From Trichobilharzia szidati (Eukaryota > Platyhelminthes > Trematoda > Strigeidida > Schistosomatidae): a DNA stretch of 64,000 nt. The notes under the pieces are model-generated. The model saw only the letters and a list, made by a program, of their open reading frames with translations, searched no databases and had not been told where the DNA came from. Made by a program: the position numbers and the translations under genes. This document shows positions 55,215 through 64,000 of the stretch, piece by piece (positions within the stretch are counted from its first letter, which is position 1; each line of letters opens with the position of its first letter). The DNA lies in assembly GCA_944472155.2 (NCBI GenBank), contig OX235271.1, positions 23,940,977 to 24,004,976 on the forward strand, in the 5' to 3' direction.

Positions 55215-56075
55215 ACTAATTATATCACTGGGAAGTACCATCAGCCCCAACGGGTTGATCTCTGACGAAATCTCAGCACAAATACAGAGAGCTAGTTTCG
55301 CACATATGTCAGTTTACGCCGTCTCTGGCTTAGTAGACGTGACATCCAGCTGGCTATCAACCAAAGGGCGTGTGTACTGCTCAACAGTCCGCTGCGTCCT
55401 CCTTTATGGCTGTGTGACCTGGCCATTGAGAGCGGAAGACATGAAAAGATTAGCTGTCTTTGATAGTAGGTGCCTGCCTTCTATCTCCCATGTGAAGTGG
55501 TATAATAAGGTGAGCAATATTGAGGTTAGGCGTCGAGTGCTAGGTAAGGAGGGGAAATCGACAGACGAGGCTGTGAAATTACATCGACTGAGATGGTTAG
55601 GACATGTGTTACGTATGCCTAGTCATCGCCTTCCTCGACAATGGGCAATGTTAGCTGATATAGGGTCAGGCTGGAAAAGAGCTAGTGGCGATCAAACCAA
55701 AACATGGCACCAGTCAATGAAATCTACAACAGTTAGTCTAAGACATGTAGGAAGGTGTAAACTTCCTGGTTGGGTTCCTCGGGACGGTAAAAACCAATGG
55801 TTGGAAACAATTGGTCACATGGCTGAAAATCGTCCTCAGTGGCGCAGATGCATCCACTCCTTGTGACTTATGATTTCCAATGAAACTGTTTCGTTCTTCG
55901 TTATTACTATTCCTTTGTCTCACACCTCTGTTTACTGTCTATATTATGCATTTCTCCTACTTTCTTCTCTTGCTTTGTGTGTTGAGTGAAGTGTGGCGAC
56001 TTGAACTGCCGCACATATGTGCAAAGTTCTATGTCGAAAACCGACCGACTGATATCACTAGGAAAGAGATTCACG
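55198..56075 (+). mobile_element. Non-LTR family B, 3' end, best-preserved C-terminus
   Basis: One frame (55198-55866, 222 codons) encodes LGSTISPNGLISDEISAQIQ, RVYCSTVRCVLLYGCVTWPL, RAEDMKRLAVFDSRCLPSIS, RRRVLGKEGKSTDEAVKLHR, LRWLGHVLRMPSHRLPRQW and GSGWKRASGDQTKTWHQSMK, the complete C-terminal domain of family B without stops. Homology starts near 55228. The 3' UTR runs to about 56075. Confidence 0.85.
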
Positions 56076-56439
56076 AATATTAGACTTTTTACCAAACAGC
56101 GCGATAAGCGAACAAGGAGAATTGGCCATGATGTTAGATGGTAAAATACAACAAATAGAAGAACGCAGACTAAATACTAGCGTTTAAAAAAGTCAACGCA
56201 TTCTAATAGATATTTGGACTTCTTTAATTCATCTCATCTGTTATCCATCTGTGAAGGCAGGCTTAGTTAAGTGTCTAACAAACCGAGCAGTAACACTGAG
56301 TAGTACAACAAGAAAACCTAAACGATTAAATGAAACAGATAGAAGAATAGCTGGTTGGTGTTAAATAACTGTCCTATAAGATTCATTAGGTGGATGAGAA
56401 AAGGTCAAAAGCAGAATAAAAATGGTGAAATTAATAATT
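56076..56439. other. No recognisable feature
   Basis: Nothing identified. Confidence 0.3.
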
Positions 56440-56700
56440 GAGAAGAATAAGAAGTTCAGCAAAGATATCTTTTCGGCGATTTCATTTTCAAAAGCTGTAC
56501 AATCGCATTTAAATACATAATTTCACATGGAGACGATTCTTGTTTAATTCTACATAATTATGACGGCGAATAAAAGGTGATAATTATTTCAAACTAGATA
56601 TGGTTTTACGAAACAAAATTACGCAGGATTAGAACGCATATCGTGTGTACTCCCAGGTTTTCCAATGGTTCTCTCACTGATGTCAGCTCATGATGAAAAT
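56440..56700 (+). repeat. PLE terminal segment joined to a SINE fragment
   Basis: 56440-56640 matches 53340-53560 (PLE terminal motif and centre). At about 56645 it switches to SINE sequence ('gtactcccaggttttccaat ... gatgtcagctcatgatgaa'). Confidence 0.6.
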
Positions 56701-56772
56701 CCAATAAGTGATGACAGTTCGAATAGCATCTCCCCTACATATTACTGATGAGTTTAAACAACTGAGTAGTAT

Positions 56773-57113
56773 TGTAACAACAGAAGACAAGGGCCAGGCA
56801 ACAGATCGTTTATTACGAAAAATCAACACGTATTTATAGATTTTTATGTACATTATTGTAGGTCAATATTAGTAGAAAATACAGTCTGTTGATTGGTTGT
56901 TTCTCACACAAAGTTAACCTTGCATCTCTGGTGGCTGTGTCAATTCATCTATATGTTAACTGTAACCGCCTGTCCACCTTGACCTTTGACCTCAATTACT
57001 GTCAACCAATTTGGCCAGCAACCATCTCTCACAACAACATGACTAATATTTGATACATAAACATTGACCTCAATTACTGTCCACCACTTGGCTAGTAGAC
57101 CGCTCTCACCACA
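56773..57113 (-). repeat. 3' LTR of TRIM 1
   Basis: 341 bp, TG...CA on either strand; near-identical to 57536-57876, so insertion is recent. Confidence 0.85.
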
Positions 57114-57616
57114 CTCGTCCCCCCGTCAAATAGTTTGGACTGAAGTCGGCTCGGTCTTCTCGGTTCTTGGGGCTTTGCTCTGTTGTCTTGCTGTCTGGAA
57201 TCTCGGCGCTTGCGGATGTCCACTTGTTTAACGGCGTTTACCCTTGCGATTGTGTCTGCGTAACCCCATCTCAACGTGACCATATGTGGTCCTTCCCACT
57301 TTGGAAACTGTTTGCCTGACCCTGTCGCACATTCGTAGGTATTTCGCCTCACACTTCCATATGCTGCTTTCTCCCGACCTAGCAGCAGCGTCCCAAGTAG
57401 CAGCCTTATAGCTGACAGATCTTGAACGCCACTCAACTGCGAATAAGCTTCAAAGTCCTGCCCGAAGATCCATATGTCTTCATCAAAAACTGCAGGGCAT
57501 AGGCTTTCCATTTGTCGGTAGGCAGCGACGCCAAATGTAACAACAGAAGACAAGGGCCAGGCAACAGATCGTTTATTACGAAAAATCAACACGTATTTAT
57601 AGATTTTTATGTACAT
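57092..57616 (-). CDS. Open frame through the TRIM 1 interior, unknown
   Basis: A 174-codon frame starts inside the 5' LTR and crosses the whole interior into the 3' LTR. It reads SVVTFGVAAYRQMESLCPAV, ECATGSGKQFPKWEGPHMVT and RKRRDSRQQDNRAKPQEPRR. The basic, Pro/Arg/Gln-rich end and the WEGPHMV stretch resemble the C-terminal tail of Ty3/Gypsy-type integrases; I take it as the joined start of gag and end of pol of a parent element. The same frame in TRIM 2 has one TGA. Probably not a functional protein. Confidence 0.4.
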   Translation of the reverse strand: MYIKIYKYVLIFRNKRSVAWPLSSVVTFGVAAYRQMESLCPAVFDEDIWIFGQDFEAYSQLSGVQDLSAIRLLLGTLLLGREKAAYGSVRRNTYECATGSGKQFPKWEGPHMVTLRWGYADTIARVNAVKQVDIRKRRDSRQQDNRAKPQEPRRPSRLQSKLFDGGTSVVRAVY

Positions 57617-57876
57617 TATTGTAGGTCAATATTAGTAGAAAATACAGTCTGTTGATTGGTTGTTTCTCACACAAAGTTAATCTTGCATCTCTGGTGGCTG
57701 TGTCAATTCATCTATATGTTAACTGTAACCGCCTGTCCACCTTGACCTTTGACCTCAATTACTGTCAACCAATTTGGCCAGCAACCATCTCTCACAACAA
57801 CATGACTAATATTTGATACATAAACATTGACCTCAATTACTGTCCACCACTTGGCTAGTAGACCGCTCTCACCACA
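57536..57876 (-). repeat. 5' LTR of TRIM 1
   Basis: 341 bp. Promoter end for the minus-strand element. Confidence 0.85.
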
Positions 57877-58269
57877 GTATGTATTATTTCAAAAGGATTG
57901 CAAAAAGATTTGTAGCTAAGGTGGGTGCCACTTTTTGAATTCTTTAAGCCAAGTTAGTTTAACTGAGAAGCTTTCACATTCTCTTTTTGAACAGTATCTT
58001 CAGCACCGATGTCTTCATAAAAGTCAGTGAAGAATCCCAGAAACTCACTTCGCAGTGAAGATGTTTTCCAGAAGGAGAATAAAAGCTTTCATAGTGTCTA
58101 TTAGAACTTTTTACAAATTCAAGATTTGGCCTAGACCACAAGGTCACCTAGCTGAGTGGTCATTACAGGATGACCTCATAATCTGATGGTCTTCAATGTG
58201 ATCCCTGCTGGAGTCATAAGTGCATATTAGTTAATGAGATATATCTTCTATCTAATAACAATTTTACGC
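57877..58269. other. No gene; weak tRNA-Leu-like stretch
   Basis: 'cctagctgagtggtcatta' near 58150 fits an A box (TAGCTGAGTGG), with a poor B box near 58195. Could be an old SINE head. Confidence 0.35.
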
Positions 58270-58650
58270 ATACTTTGATTGAACACTAGTCAGTAACTAA
58301 TGTAATGTGTGTCTAAGTCTTCCCTTTGATGCAGACTAGATTCTGTCAGTCAAGTTTGCAATGTGGCCACCATGTCACTCAGTGGCTCGACATCACGATG
58401 CACTATACTGTGAATTGTTGATACTAGATGGTTGGAGGCAATCGGCCACAGGAAGCCTTGCTTCACCTAAGTTTCGTGCTAGTTGGTAGTCATCAGTCAG
58501 CAAGGCGTATCTGCAACCAATTCGAAGGAACTTATTTCTCTTCTGAGATTCTAATCCGCATCATCCACTGCTGCAGTCAAAGACGTTACCACTTAGGAGT
58601 TATTCGGGAGGCTCGCGATTGACTTCCTGTAAGACTGACTTTATTGGAGA
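58270..58650 (-). mobile_element. tRNA-Gly-like SINE
   Basis: Minus-strand copy of the repeat at 31565-31920: tail 'ggttggaggcaatcggccac' (58430-58450, inverted) and head near 58590-58610. B box decayed ('gattctaatc'). Confidence 0.65.
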
Positions 58651-58668
58651 CGAGTCAGTAAATAGTGT

Positions 58669-58832
58669 TGTGGTGAGAGCTGGCTGCTAGCCAAAGTTGG
58701 TAGACAGTAATTGACGTCAATGTTTATGTCCCCAATATTGGTGGTGAGAAAATGAGAACAAAGGCTTTGCGTAGGCGGATACAGTTAGCATATGGATGAT
58801 CTGTTGTCTGGCCCTTGTCTTCTGTTGTTACA
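58669..58832 (+). repeat. 5' LTR of TRIM 2
   Basis: 164 bp, TGTGGTGAGAGC ... TTGTTACA. Confidence 0.85.
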
Positions 58833-59254
58833 TTTGGTGTCGCTGCCTACCGACAAATGGAAGCCCTATGCCCTGCAGTTTTTGATGGAGACATATGGAT
58901 CTTCGGGCAGGACTTCGAGGCTTCTTCGCAGTTGAGTGGCGTTCAAGATCTGTCAGCGATGAGGCTGCCACTTGGGACGCTGCTGGGAGGTCGGGAGAAA
59001 GCAGCATATGAAAGTGTGAGGCAAAATACCTACGAATGTGCGACAGGGTCAGGCAAACAGTTTCCAAAGTGAGAAGGACCACATATGGTCACGTTGAGAT
59101 GGGGTTACGCAGACACTATCGCAATGGTAAACACAGAGAAACAGGTGAACCTCCGCAAGCGCCGAGATTCCAGACAGCAAGACAAAAGAGCAAAGCCCCA
59201 AGAACCGAGAAGACCGAACCAACTTCAGTCGCAAGTCTTTAATGGGGGGACGAG

Positions 59255-59418
59255 TGTGGTGAGAGCTGGCTGCTAGCCAGAGTTGGTAGACAGTAATTGA
59301 CGTCAATGTTTATGTCCCCAATATCGGTGGTGAGAAAATGAGAACAAAGGCTTTGCGTAGGCGGATACAGTTAGCATATGGATGATCTGTTGTCTGGCCC
59401 TTGTCTTCTGTTGTTACA
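59255..59418 (+). repeat. 3' LTR of TRIM 2
   Basis: 164 bp, differs from the left LTR by about two bases over its length by eye. Confidence 0.85.
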
Positions 59419-59422
59419 GTGT

Positions 59423-60049
59423 AATGTGTCTTTAGCCCTATATCTTTGGTGCACACTGACAAGACAAAAATCCACACATCATGATATACAAATTTTTCTT
59501 GTAAACGAAACAAAAAAACAAACAGATAAAACTGGACTATTTTTATTTATTCATTGTTCAATAATAAAATTGAAAATTGTCAATGCTTCACAATTAAACA
59601 AGACCCGTTTGCGTATTCTCCTGACTTACTCATCACTTTTGAAAGCAAGTGTTAAACGATAACACCAAAACAAATGCACATATGAAAGATTCTACGAATG
59701 TTACTGTACTGTTTCACACACAGAGAGTAAAAGTAAACAAGAAGAAGCAGAAGAGGAAAGGAGGCAAAGATGATGCGGGCAAAACAGGCGATAGAAACAA
59801 GAAGCAAAGCGTATAAAAATAGCGATGATAAGGTATTGATTGTTCTCTCCTCTTTCTGACTACTACTACTGATTCACTCATTGTACGGTTGACATTTTTC
59901 TTTCATTTATCCTTGATTCAATGCAATGCTTTCCAATGATTTGATAAGTGTTTGACGAGCTAAACGTGGAGTTAAGCAAATTGTGAGACAATAGAAAAAA
60001 CAAAACAAAAACAACAAACAAATCGGATCATATAAAGAAACAGCAGATA
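59423..60049. other. No recognisable feature
   Basis: Purine-rich stretch near 59735-59815, otherwise nothing identified. Confidence 0.35.
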
Positions 60050-60121
60050 AATATTCAAATGAACTGTCGTCAAGATTTGACAGAATAGTTCTAAAATCTC
60101 AGCGAGATTGAAATGAGTAAT

Positions 60122-60166
60122 TCCAACGTTTCGTTCGGCAATCTGCTCCGAACTTCTTCAGGGAAA
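60122..60166 (-). ncRNA. Hammerhead-like motif in PLE 5' region (left arm)
   Basis: Reverse complement of the motif described at 61211-61255, with one loop difference (GGAGCAG for GGACCAG). Confidence 0.5.
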
Positions 60167-60529
60167 TTAATCGAAATTAACATAACAGAGGTTTATGTAT
60201 AAAAGGAAACATCACTTGTTTTTAAAAACTTTGTCCAATCATGAGTCATTCAACAAGTATCAACAAGTATAATAAACAAAAGTTTATGAGCTGTGATCAA
60301 AATTTGACCTCGGACTTACAAATATTGGTCTACCTTTGTTCAACACTTTAAACAGAGTGTGCATGCGTGTGTGTGAGTAAACAGTTGTAAAACATTTCTT
60401 AACGACTGCATAAGAAGATATGGACAGTCGAGAATTTTGACCAAGTATTAATTAGTGATACATATCCATTTTTTATTTATTAATAAGGAGTTCCTATGCA
60501 TCAGCTAACATCACGCCTTCATGTCTGTC

Positions 60530-60958
60530 CTAACTGTTAGTATCTAGAATTTTATGACTAGACGTATTTTCAAAATTAGGGGGTTTAGGAATAGAGTTTA
60601 GTAGAAGCACCCTGTCGGACTTATTGATTTGTATTGTTTCTGGAGATTGAGCTACTTTATTCGACCTACTGGAGTTGTCAGGTGACTCGACAGCTACGGA
60701 TTTAGGATATGCATTCTGTTGCAGCCAACGGAGAGTGAAAACACGATGATTGTTCCAATTACACAGTTTCTTTGTTAATTTAATTCGATTGCAAAATAAT
60801 TCAAATGAACTGTCGTCAAGATTTGACAGAATAGTTCTAAAATATTTGGGCGCCGAGTGAGAAGTAGACATTTGTAAAAAATTATATTTGTAAAATCTCA
60901 GAGAGATTGAAATGAGTAATTCCAACGTTTCGTTCGGCAATCTGGTCCGACTGTCCAT
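60530..60958 (-). pseudogene. Putative N-terminal part of a Penelope-like ORF
   Basis: 142 codons on the minus strand. After the 5' repeat (LPNETLELLISISLRFYKYN is its translation) comes MSTSHSAPKYFRTILSNLDD, ELFCNRIKLTKKLCNWNNHR and VFTLRWLQQNAYPKS, a pattern I associate with the N-terminal region of flatworm PLE proteins. It ends at TAG 60538 or so without reaching any RT motif. Assignment rests mainly on the flanking PLE 5' repeats. Confidence 0.4.
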
Positions 60959-61210
60959 ATCTTCTAATGGAAACGTTAAGAAATGTTTTGCAACTGTTTA
61001 CCCACACACGCATGCACACTCTGTTTAAAGTGTTGAACAAAGGTAGACCAATATTTGTATGTCCAAGGTCAAATTTTGATCACAGCTCATAAAATTTTGT
61101 TTATTATACTTGTTGATACTTGTTGAATGACTCATGATTGGACAAAGTTTTTAAAAACAAGTGATGTTTCCTTTTATATATAAACCTCTGTTATGTTAAT
61201 TTCGATTAAT

Positions 61211-61255
61211 TTCCCTGAAGAAGTTCGGACCAGATTGCCGAACGAAACGTTGGAA
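61211..61255 (+). ncRNA. Hammerhead-like motif in PLE 5' region (right arm)
   Basis: CTGAAGA at 61215-61221, one extra A, stem II GTTCGG/CCGAAC (61223-61228 with 61238-61243, six pairs), GAAA 61244-61247, minimal stem III (AC/GU) and a GUU triplet ending at 61251. Stem I pairs 61211-61214 with 61252-61255. The unpaired A between core and stem II is the weak point. Confidence 0.5.
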
Positions 61256-61449
61256 TTACTCATTTCAATCTCGCTGAGATTTTACAAATATAATTTTTTA
61301 CAAGCAGATAAACATAGTAGGATAATACTAACAAATATTTTCAGAAACAAAAAGAGTTAGAAGAGAGTGGTGACGATTAGGAGTAGTGGCGATTAAAAAT
61401 GTTTATAACTGAACAACTTAGGAAAACAGATAAGAGTAATTATCCGCTT

Positions 61450-61615
61450 TGGTTTACAAAGATTTGAATGGCTACGAGTCTCATCACGAGTTGACATCAG
61501 TCAGAGAACCAGTGGGAAATCACTAGGGAGTAATGGACAGGTAGCTGTTCCATCCTAGTGCTTGGGACTCTCTAGCAGTACGCACTCACCGCCGGAGTTC
61601 GGACCCAGGACCTTC
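61450..61615 (-). repeat. Degenerate tRNA-derived SINE
   Basis: Inverted SINE body ('atcacgagttgacatcagtc', 'cagcagtacgcactcaccg'-like). Core reads CUAGAGA and GGAA, so the ribozyme is dead; B box 'gagttcggaccc' is altered. Confidence 0.6.
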
Positions 61616-61854
61616 CATTATATCACAATGGATGGTTACCAGTCAATCAACATCCATGCAGTCAGTTTGACGGTAAGAAACTTCAGTCATACAGTTAAAA
61701 ATCAATCTCAGTAGTGGGAAGAATATACACATGTAGCTAGCTCATCACTATCTCAACTGGAATATCACATAACAAGATGATTTCGAGCGAGCAATTGTTT
61801 TCGATAAATTCTTCTTTAGGCTCTACTGATACAGTAGACCAAAGATGGCCACAT

Positions 61855-62135
61855 CAATATGTGTATACAAGCTCAACTGCTCATGTGTAGGTCGAATTCA
61901 GAGAGATTTATCTTTACGAACTCGTAAACATGTTCCTGTTTGACTTGAGAAAAGTGTAACCAAATCAATAAATAGTGCCATTTTATCTCATCTAGTAGAT
62001 AGTGAACACCACGCCTAAATAGCACACGACTACATCTCCTAGCTATAGAGATTAACAAGAAAAAAACCTGACCTTTGTGTGAAAAAGAAGCGCATTCATC
62101 CTGTTTGTTTACCCTGGCCTACTGTACTGTAAGGT
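61855..62135 (+). mobile_element. PLE GIY-YIG and C-terminal remnant
   Basis: Encodes SICVYKLNCSCVG, LRTRKHVPV, INSAILSHLVDSEHHA (61855-62020) and KKPDLCVKKKRIHPVCLPWP (62060-62120), the C-terminal block of a PLE, with stops between. Confidence 0.65.
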
Positions 62136-62564
62136 TGGCAGGGAGATAAACATCCATATTTTCATGTCATATTATGCCTTTCTTATTCCTTTTCACCTAG
62201 TTTACTTTACTCCACTATCACCTTTATTATGTGTCAACCTTGTGTAATTTACACGAAGCTTATTGATGTCTCTGGTATTTGATTACAGTTCCCAATTTAA
62301 CCTCTTTATTTTATCACTACACTTGATATATCTGTCAGCCCTTCCTTCAAGTTACATTCAGTGTTCTCCATTTCCTGCTGTTTGTTTGTATGCATTTTGT
62401 GGTAATCATTTTCTTCGCACACCAGTGAACATAACTCACCCCCCCACACACACACAACCCAATGGAACTTATATTCTGTTGACTATAAATAAATTACTAT
62501 GCCACTCATTTGTCTATTCACATTTTATCTTATGTTTTGAATGACTGCACACCTTTTATATCGG
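62136..62564. other. PLE 3' flank, nothing coding
   Basis: AT-rich, resembles PLE 3' UTR; ends with a short CA run at about 62444-62456. Confidence 0.35.
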
Positions 62565-63325
62565 ATACAGAGGGCTAGTTTCGCATATGCCAGTATACAC
62601 CGTTTCTGGCTATCGACCAAAGGGCGTGCGTACTGCTCATCAGTCCGTTCCGTCCTCTTTTAGGGCTGTGGGACCTGGCCTTTGAGAGTGGAGGACATGA
62701 AAACGCCAGCTAGGTGTCTTTGATCGTAGGTGTCTGCGTTCTACCTCCCGTGTTAAGTGGTTTAATAGGGTGAGCAATATCGAGATAAGGCATTGGTCGA
62801 GTGCTGGGTAAGGAGGGGAAATCAACAGACAAGGCTGTGAAATTACATCGACTAATATGGTTAGGACATGTGTTACGCATGCCTGGTCATCGCCTTCTTC
62901 GACGGGCAATGTTGGCTGATATAGGATCAGGTTGGAAAAGAACTAGTTAGTGGTGGTCAAACCAAAACATGGCTTCATAACTCAGTGAAATCCACAACAA
63001 TTAGTTTAAGCCAGCCACGTAGGAAGGTGTAGACTTCCTGACTGGTTGGGGTCCCCGGGACGGTAAAAACCAATGACTGGAGACGATCGGTGATATGGCT
63101 CAAAATCGCAGATGCATCCACTCCTTGTGACTTATAATATCCAGTAAAACTATATTGTTCTTCGTTATTACTATTCCTTTTGTCTCATATCCCTGTCTGC
63201 TGTTTCCACTATGCATTTCTTCTACTTTCTTCTCTTGCTTTGTGTGTTGAGTGAAGTGTGGCGACCTGAACTGCTGCACATCTTTGCAAAGTTCTATGTT
63301 GAAAACAGACACGCAGACAAACACT
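62565..63325 (+). mobile_element. Non-LTR family B, 3' end (decayed)
   Basis: 'acagagggctagtttcgcatatgcc' and the following match 55285-56040. Encodes, in several frames, LHRLIWLGHVLRMPGHRLLR and GSGWKRTS; many small indels. 3' UTR ends near 63325. Confidence 0.75.
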
Positions 63326-63544
63326 TTTTATGTACATTCATTTGACAATATTAACTAACGAAACCCCGATACAGTGTCTTATATAATTTTCACATGTCTT
63401 TAATGGTTATCTGTATTATAATATTCATGGATTTAGAACTGTATAGAGCTTGAAGAATTTATCGAAAACAATTGTTCGCTCACAAAATCATCTTGTTACA
63501 TCATATTCAAGTATTAGATGGCAGAGATTTGATTTGATTTGATT
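63326..63544. other. No recognisable feature
   Basis: Nothing identified. Confidence 0.3.
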
Positions 63545-63735
63545 GGCTACAAGATTTCATCATGAACTGACATTGGTTAGAGAACTGTTGCAAAACCAGC
63601 ACCGGAGTACTGGACAACTGTTTTATCCTAGTGTCTAGGGCACTTTGACAGTACACACCCACTGCCAGGGTTAGAACCTAGGACCCTCCGGTTACAAGGA
63701 AAGTGAGCTGATAGACCATTAAGCTACTGTAACAT
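63545..63735 (-). repeat. Degenerate tRNA-derived SINE
   Basis: Inverted SINE: body 'gattggctacaagatttcat', 'ccggagtactggacaactgt', decayed B box 'agggttagaaccta' near 63669. Ribozyme core lost (CUGUCAAAG, AUAAAAC). Confidence 0.65.
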
Positions 63736-63904
63736 CATATTCCTATGCTTACATTACGACTTTGTTCTCTTCCACAATATGATGTTCTATGTGAATTTTG
63801 TTAAATCAGCTTCATTTTTCTTTAGATTTTCACTTGATATATTTGATATGAGGTTTGATAATTTCAATAGTTAGGATGCTGTATTGATAATATCTGTCGT
63901 TTAG

Positions 63905-64000
63905 AGTGTGGGTCATTGGTTTAGTGGCAGATTGCTCACCAACCACGCCTCATGTGGTTCGGGGTTCGACCTCCGGCCACAGACGCACTCCTTTCTTCAC
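63905..64000 (+). mobile_element. tRNA-headed SINE, cut by the window end
   Basis: 'gtgggtcattggtttagtgg' (A-box region) and 'cggggttcgacctccgg' (B-box region) followed by 'agacgcactcctttc' match the head at 50969-51050. Confidence 0.65.

Larger units (their letters stand above)
56773..57876 (-). mobile_element. Miniature LTR retrotransposon (TRIM-like) 1
   Basis: Two 341-bp direct repeats (56773-57113 and 57536-57876), each TG...CA and nearly identical, flank only 422 bp. A 4-bp target duplication GTAT is present at 56769-56772 and 57877-57880. On the minus strand the inner start 'TTTGGCGTCGCTGCC' looks like a tRNA primer-binding site (TGG first) and 'gacggggggacgag' right before the 3' LTR is a polypurine tract. 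The LTR holds a TATA-like box and AATAAA on the minus strand. No gag or pol gene. Confidence 0.85.
58669..59418 (+). mobile_element. Miniature LTR retrotransposon (TRIM-like) 2
   Basis: Two 164-bp LTRs (58669-58832 and 59255-59418), TG...CA, nearly identical, around an interior of 422 bp, the same length as in TRIM 1. Target duplication GTGT at 58665-58668 and 59419-59422. PBS-like 'TTTGGTGTCGCTGCC' follows the left LTR; 'aatggggggacgag' precedes the right LTR. The LTRs share both ends with TRIM 1 but lack its central 180 bp or so, including the TATA-like and AATAAA sequences. Confidence 0.85.
60050..61305. mobile_element. PLE 5' ends in fold-back arrangement
   Basis: Left arm 60100-60432 (minus-oriented) and right arm 60952-61290 (plus-oriented) are reverse complements over about 330 bp with high identity. 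The middle (60530-60960) holds a third, minus-oriented 5' end with coding sequence. A direct repeat ('ttcaaatgaactgtcgtcaa') links 60056 and 60803. Each 5' region contains the CCCTGAAGAAG ... CGAACGAAACG hammerhead-like motif, broken in the middle copy. Confidence 0.7.

Noticed and set aside
58428..58622. Small protein starting MVGGNRPQEA (also at 31696-31911, minus)
   Set aside because: Both are translations of the tail of a tRNA-Gly-like SINE.
1..64000. CRISPR arrays, bacterial operons, phage or plasmid features
   Set aside because: The sequence is clearly eukaryotic; no regularly spaced short repeats of that kind were seen.
1..64000. Spliced-leader RNA gene
   Set aside because: I looked for the schistosome spliced-leader sequence and did not see it on either strand.

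Overview
The window is a repeat-dominated, AT-rich eukaryotic sequence that looks like a blood fluke (Schistosoma). Reasons: a schistosome-type H-ferritin gene with a 34-bp intron, tRNA-derived Smα-type SINEs carrying hammerhead ribozymes, and a mix of CR1-like and RTE-like non-LTR retrotransposons with Penelope-like elements (PLEs). This assignment rests on family recognition only; no database was searched.

Host genes. Only two host genes are recognisable. The first is the last coding exon of a MARK/PAR-1-type kinase (KA1 domain, 2303-3045, +), followed by about 2 kb of simple-repeat-rich sequence. The second is a complete three-exon ferritin (23780-25432, +). Everything else that can be named is a mobile element or its debris.

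Layout. 1-720: SINEs and a PLE scrap. 1420-1738: solo LTR. 5375-8145: two 3' ends of non-LTR family B (RTE-like) flanking a tRNA-headed SINE. 10180-12205: decayed CR1-like element. 15180-22880: a family C non-LTR element apparently split by a nearly full-length CR1-like element (about 16665-22028). 26900-31960: family B and RTE fragments and a tRNA-Gly-like SINE. 32150-35855: a near-intact RTE-type element with an approximately 1,100-residue endonuclease-reverse transcriptase. 35867-45415: RTE, family B and two tail-to-tail PLE copies. 45480-54000: SINEs and several PLE remnants. 54235-56075: family C and family B 3' ends. 56773-57876 and 58669-59418: two miniature LTR elements (TRIM-like) with target-site duplications. 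60050-61305: PLE 5' ends in a fold-back arrangement. 61450-64000: more SINE, PLE and family B remnants.

The unifying theme is self-cleaving RNA. By direct reading I find hammerhead-like cores (CUGANGA ... GAAA plus a matching cleavage triplet and stems) in three kinds of repeat: tRNA-derived SINEs (best copy 49906-49951, minus), the 3' ends of both long PLE copies (39410-39449 plus; 41055-41100 minus), and PLE 5' regions (60122-60166 minus; 61211-61255 plus). A second theme is parasitism among elements: a tRNA-headed SINE appears to be built from two pieces of the RTE element in the same window, and the miniature LTR elements have no pol genes and must be mobilised by others.
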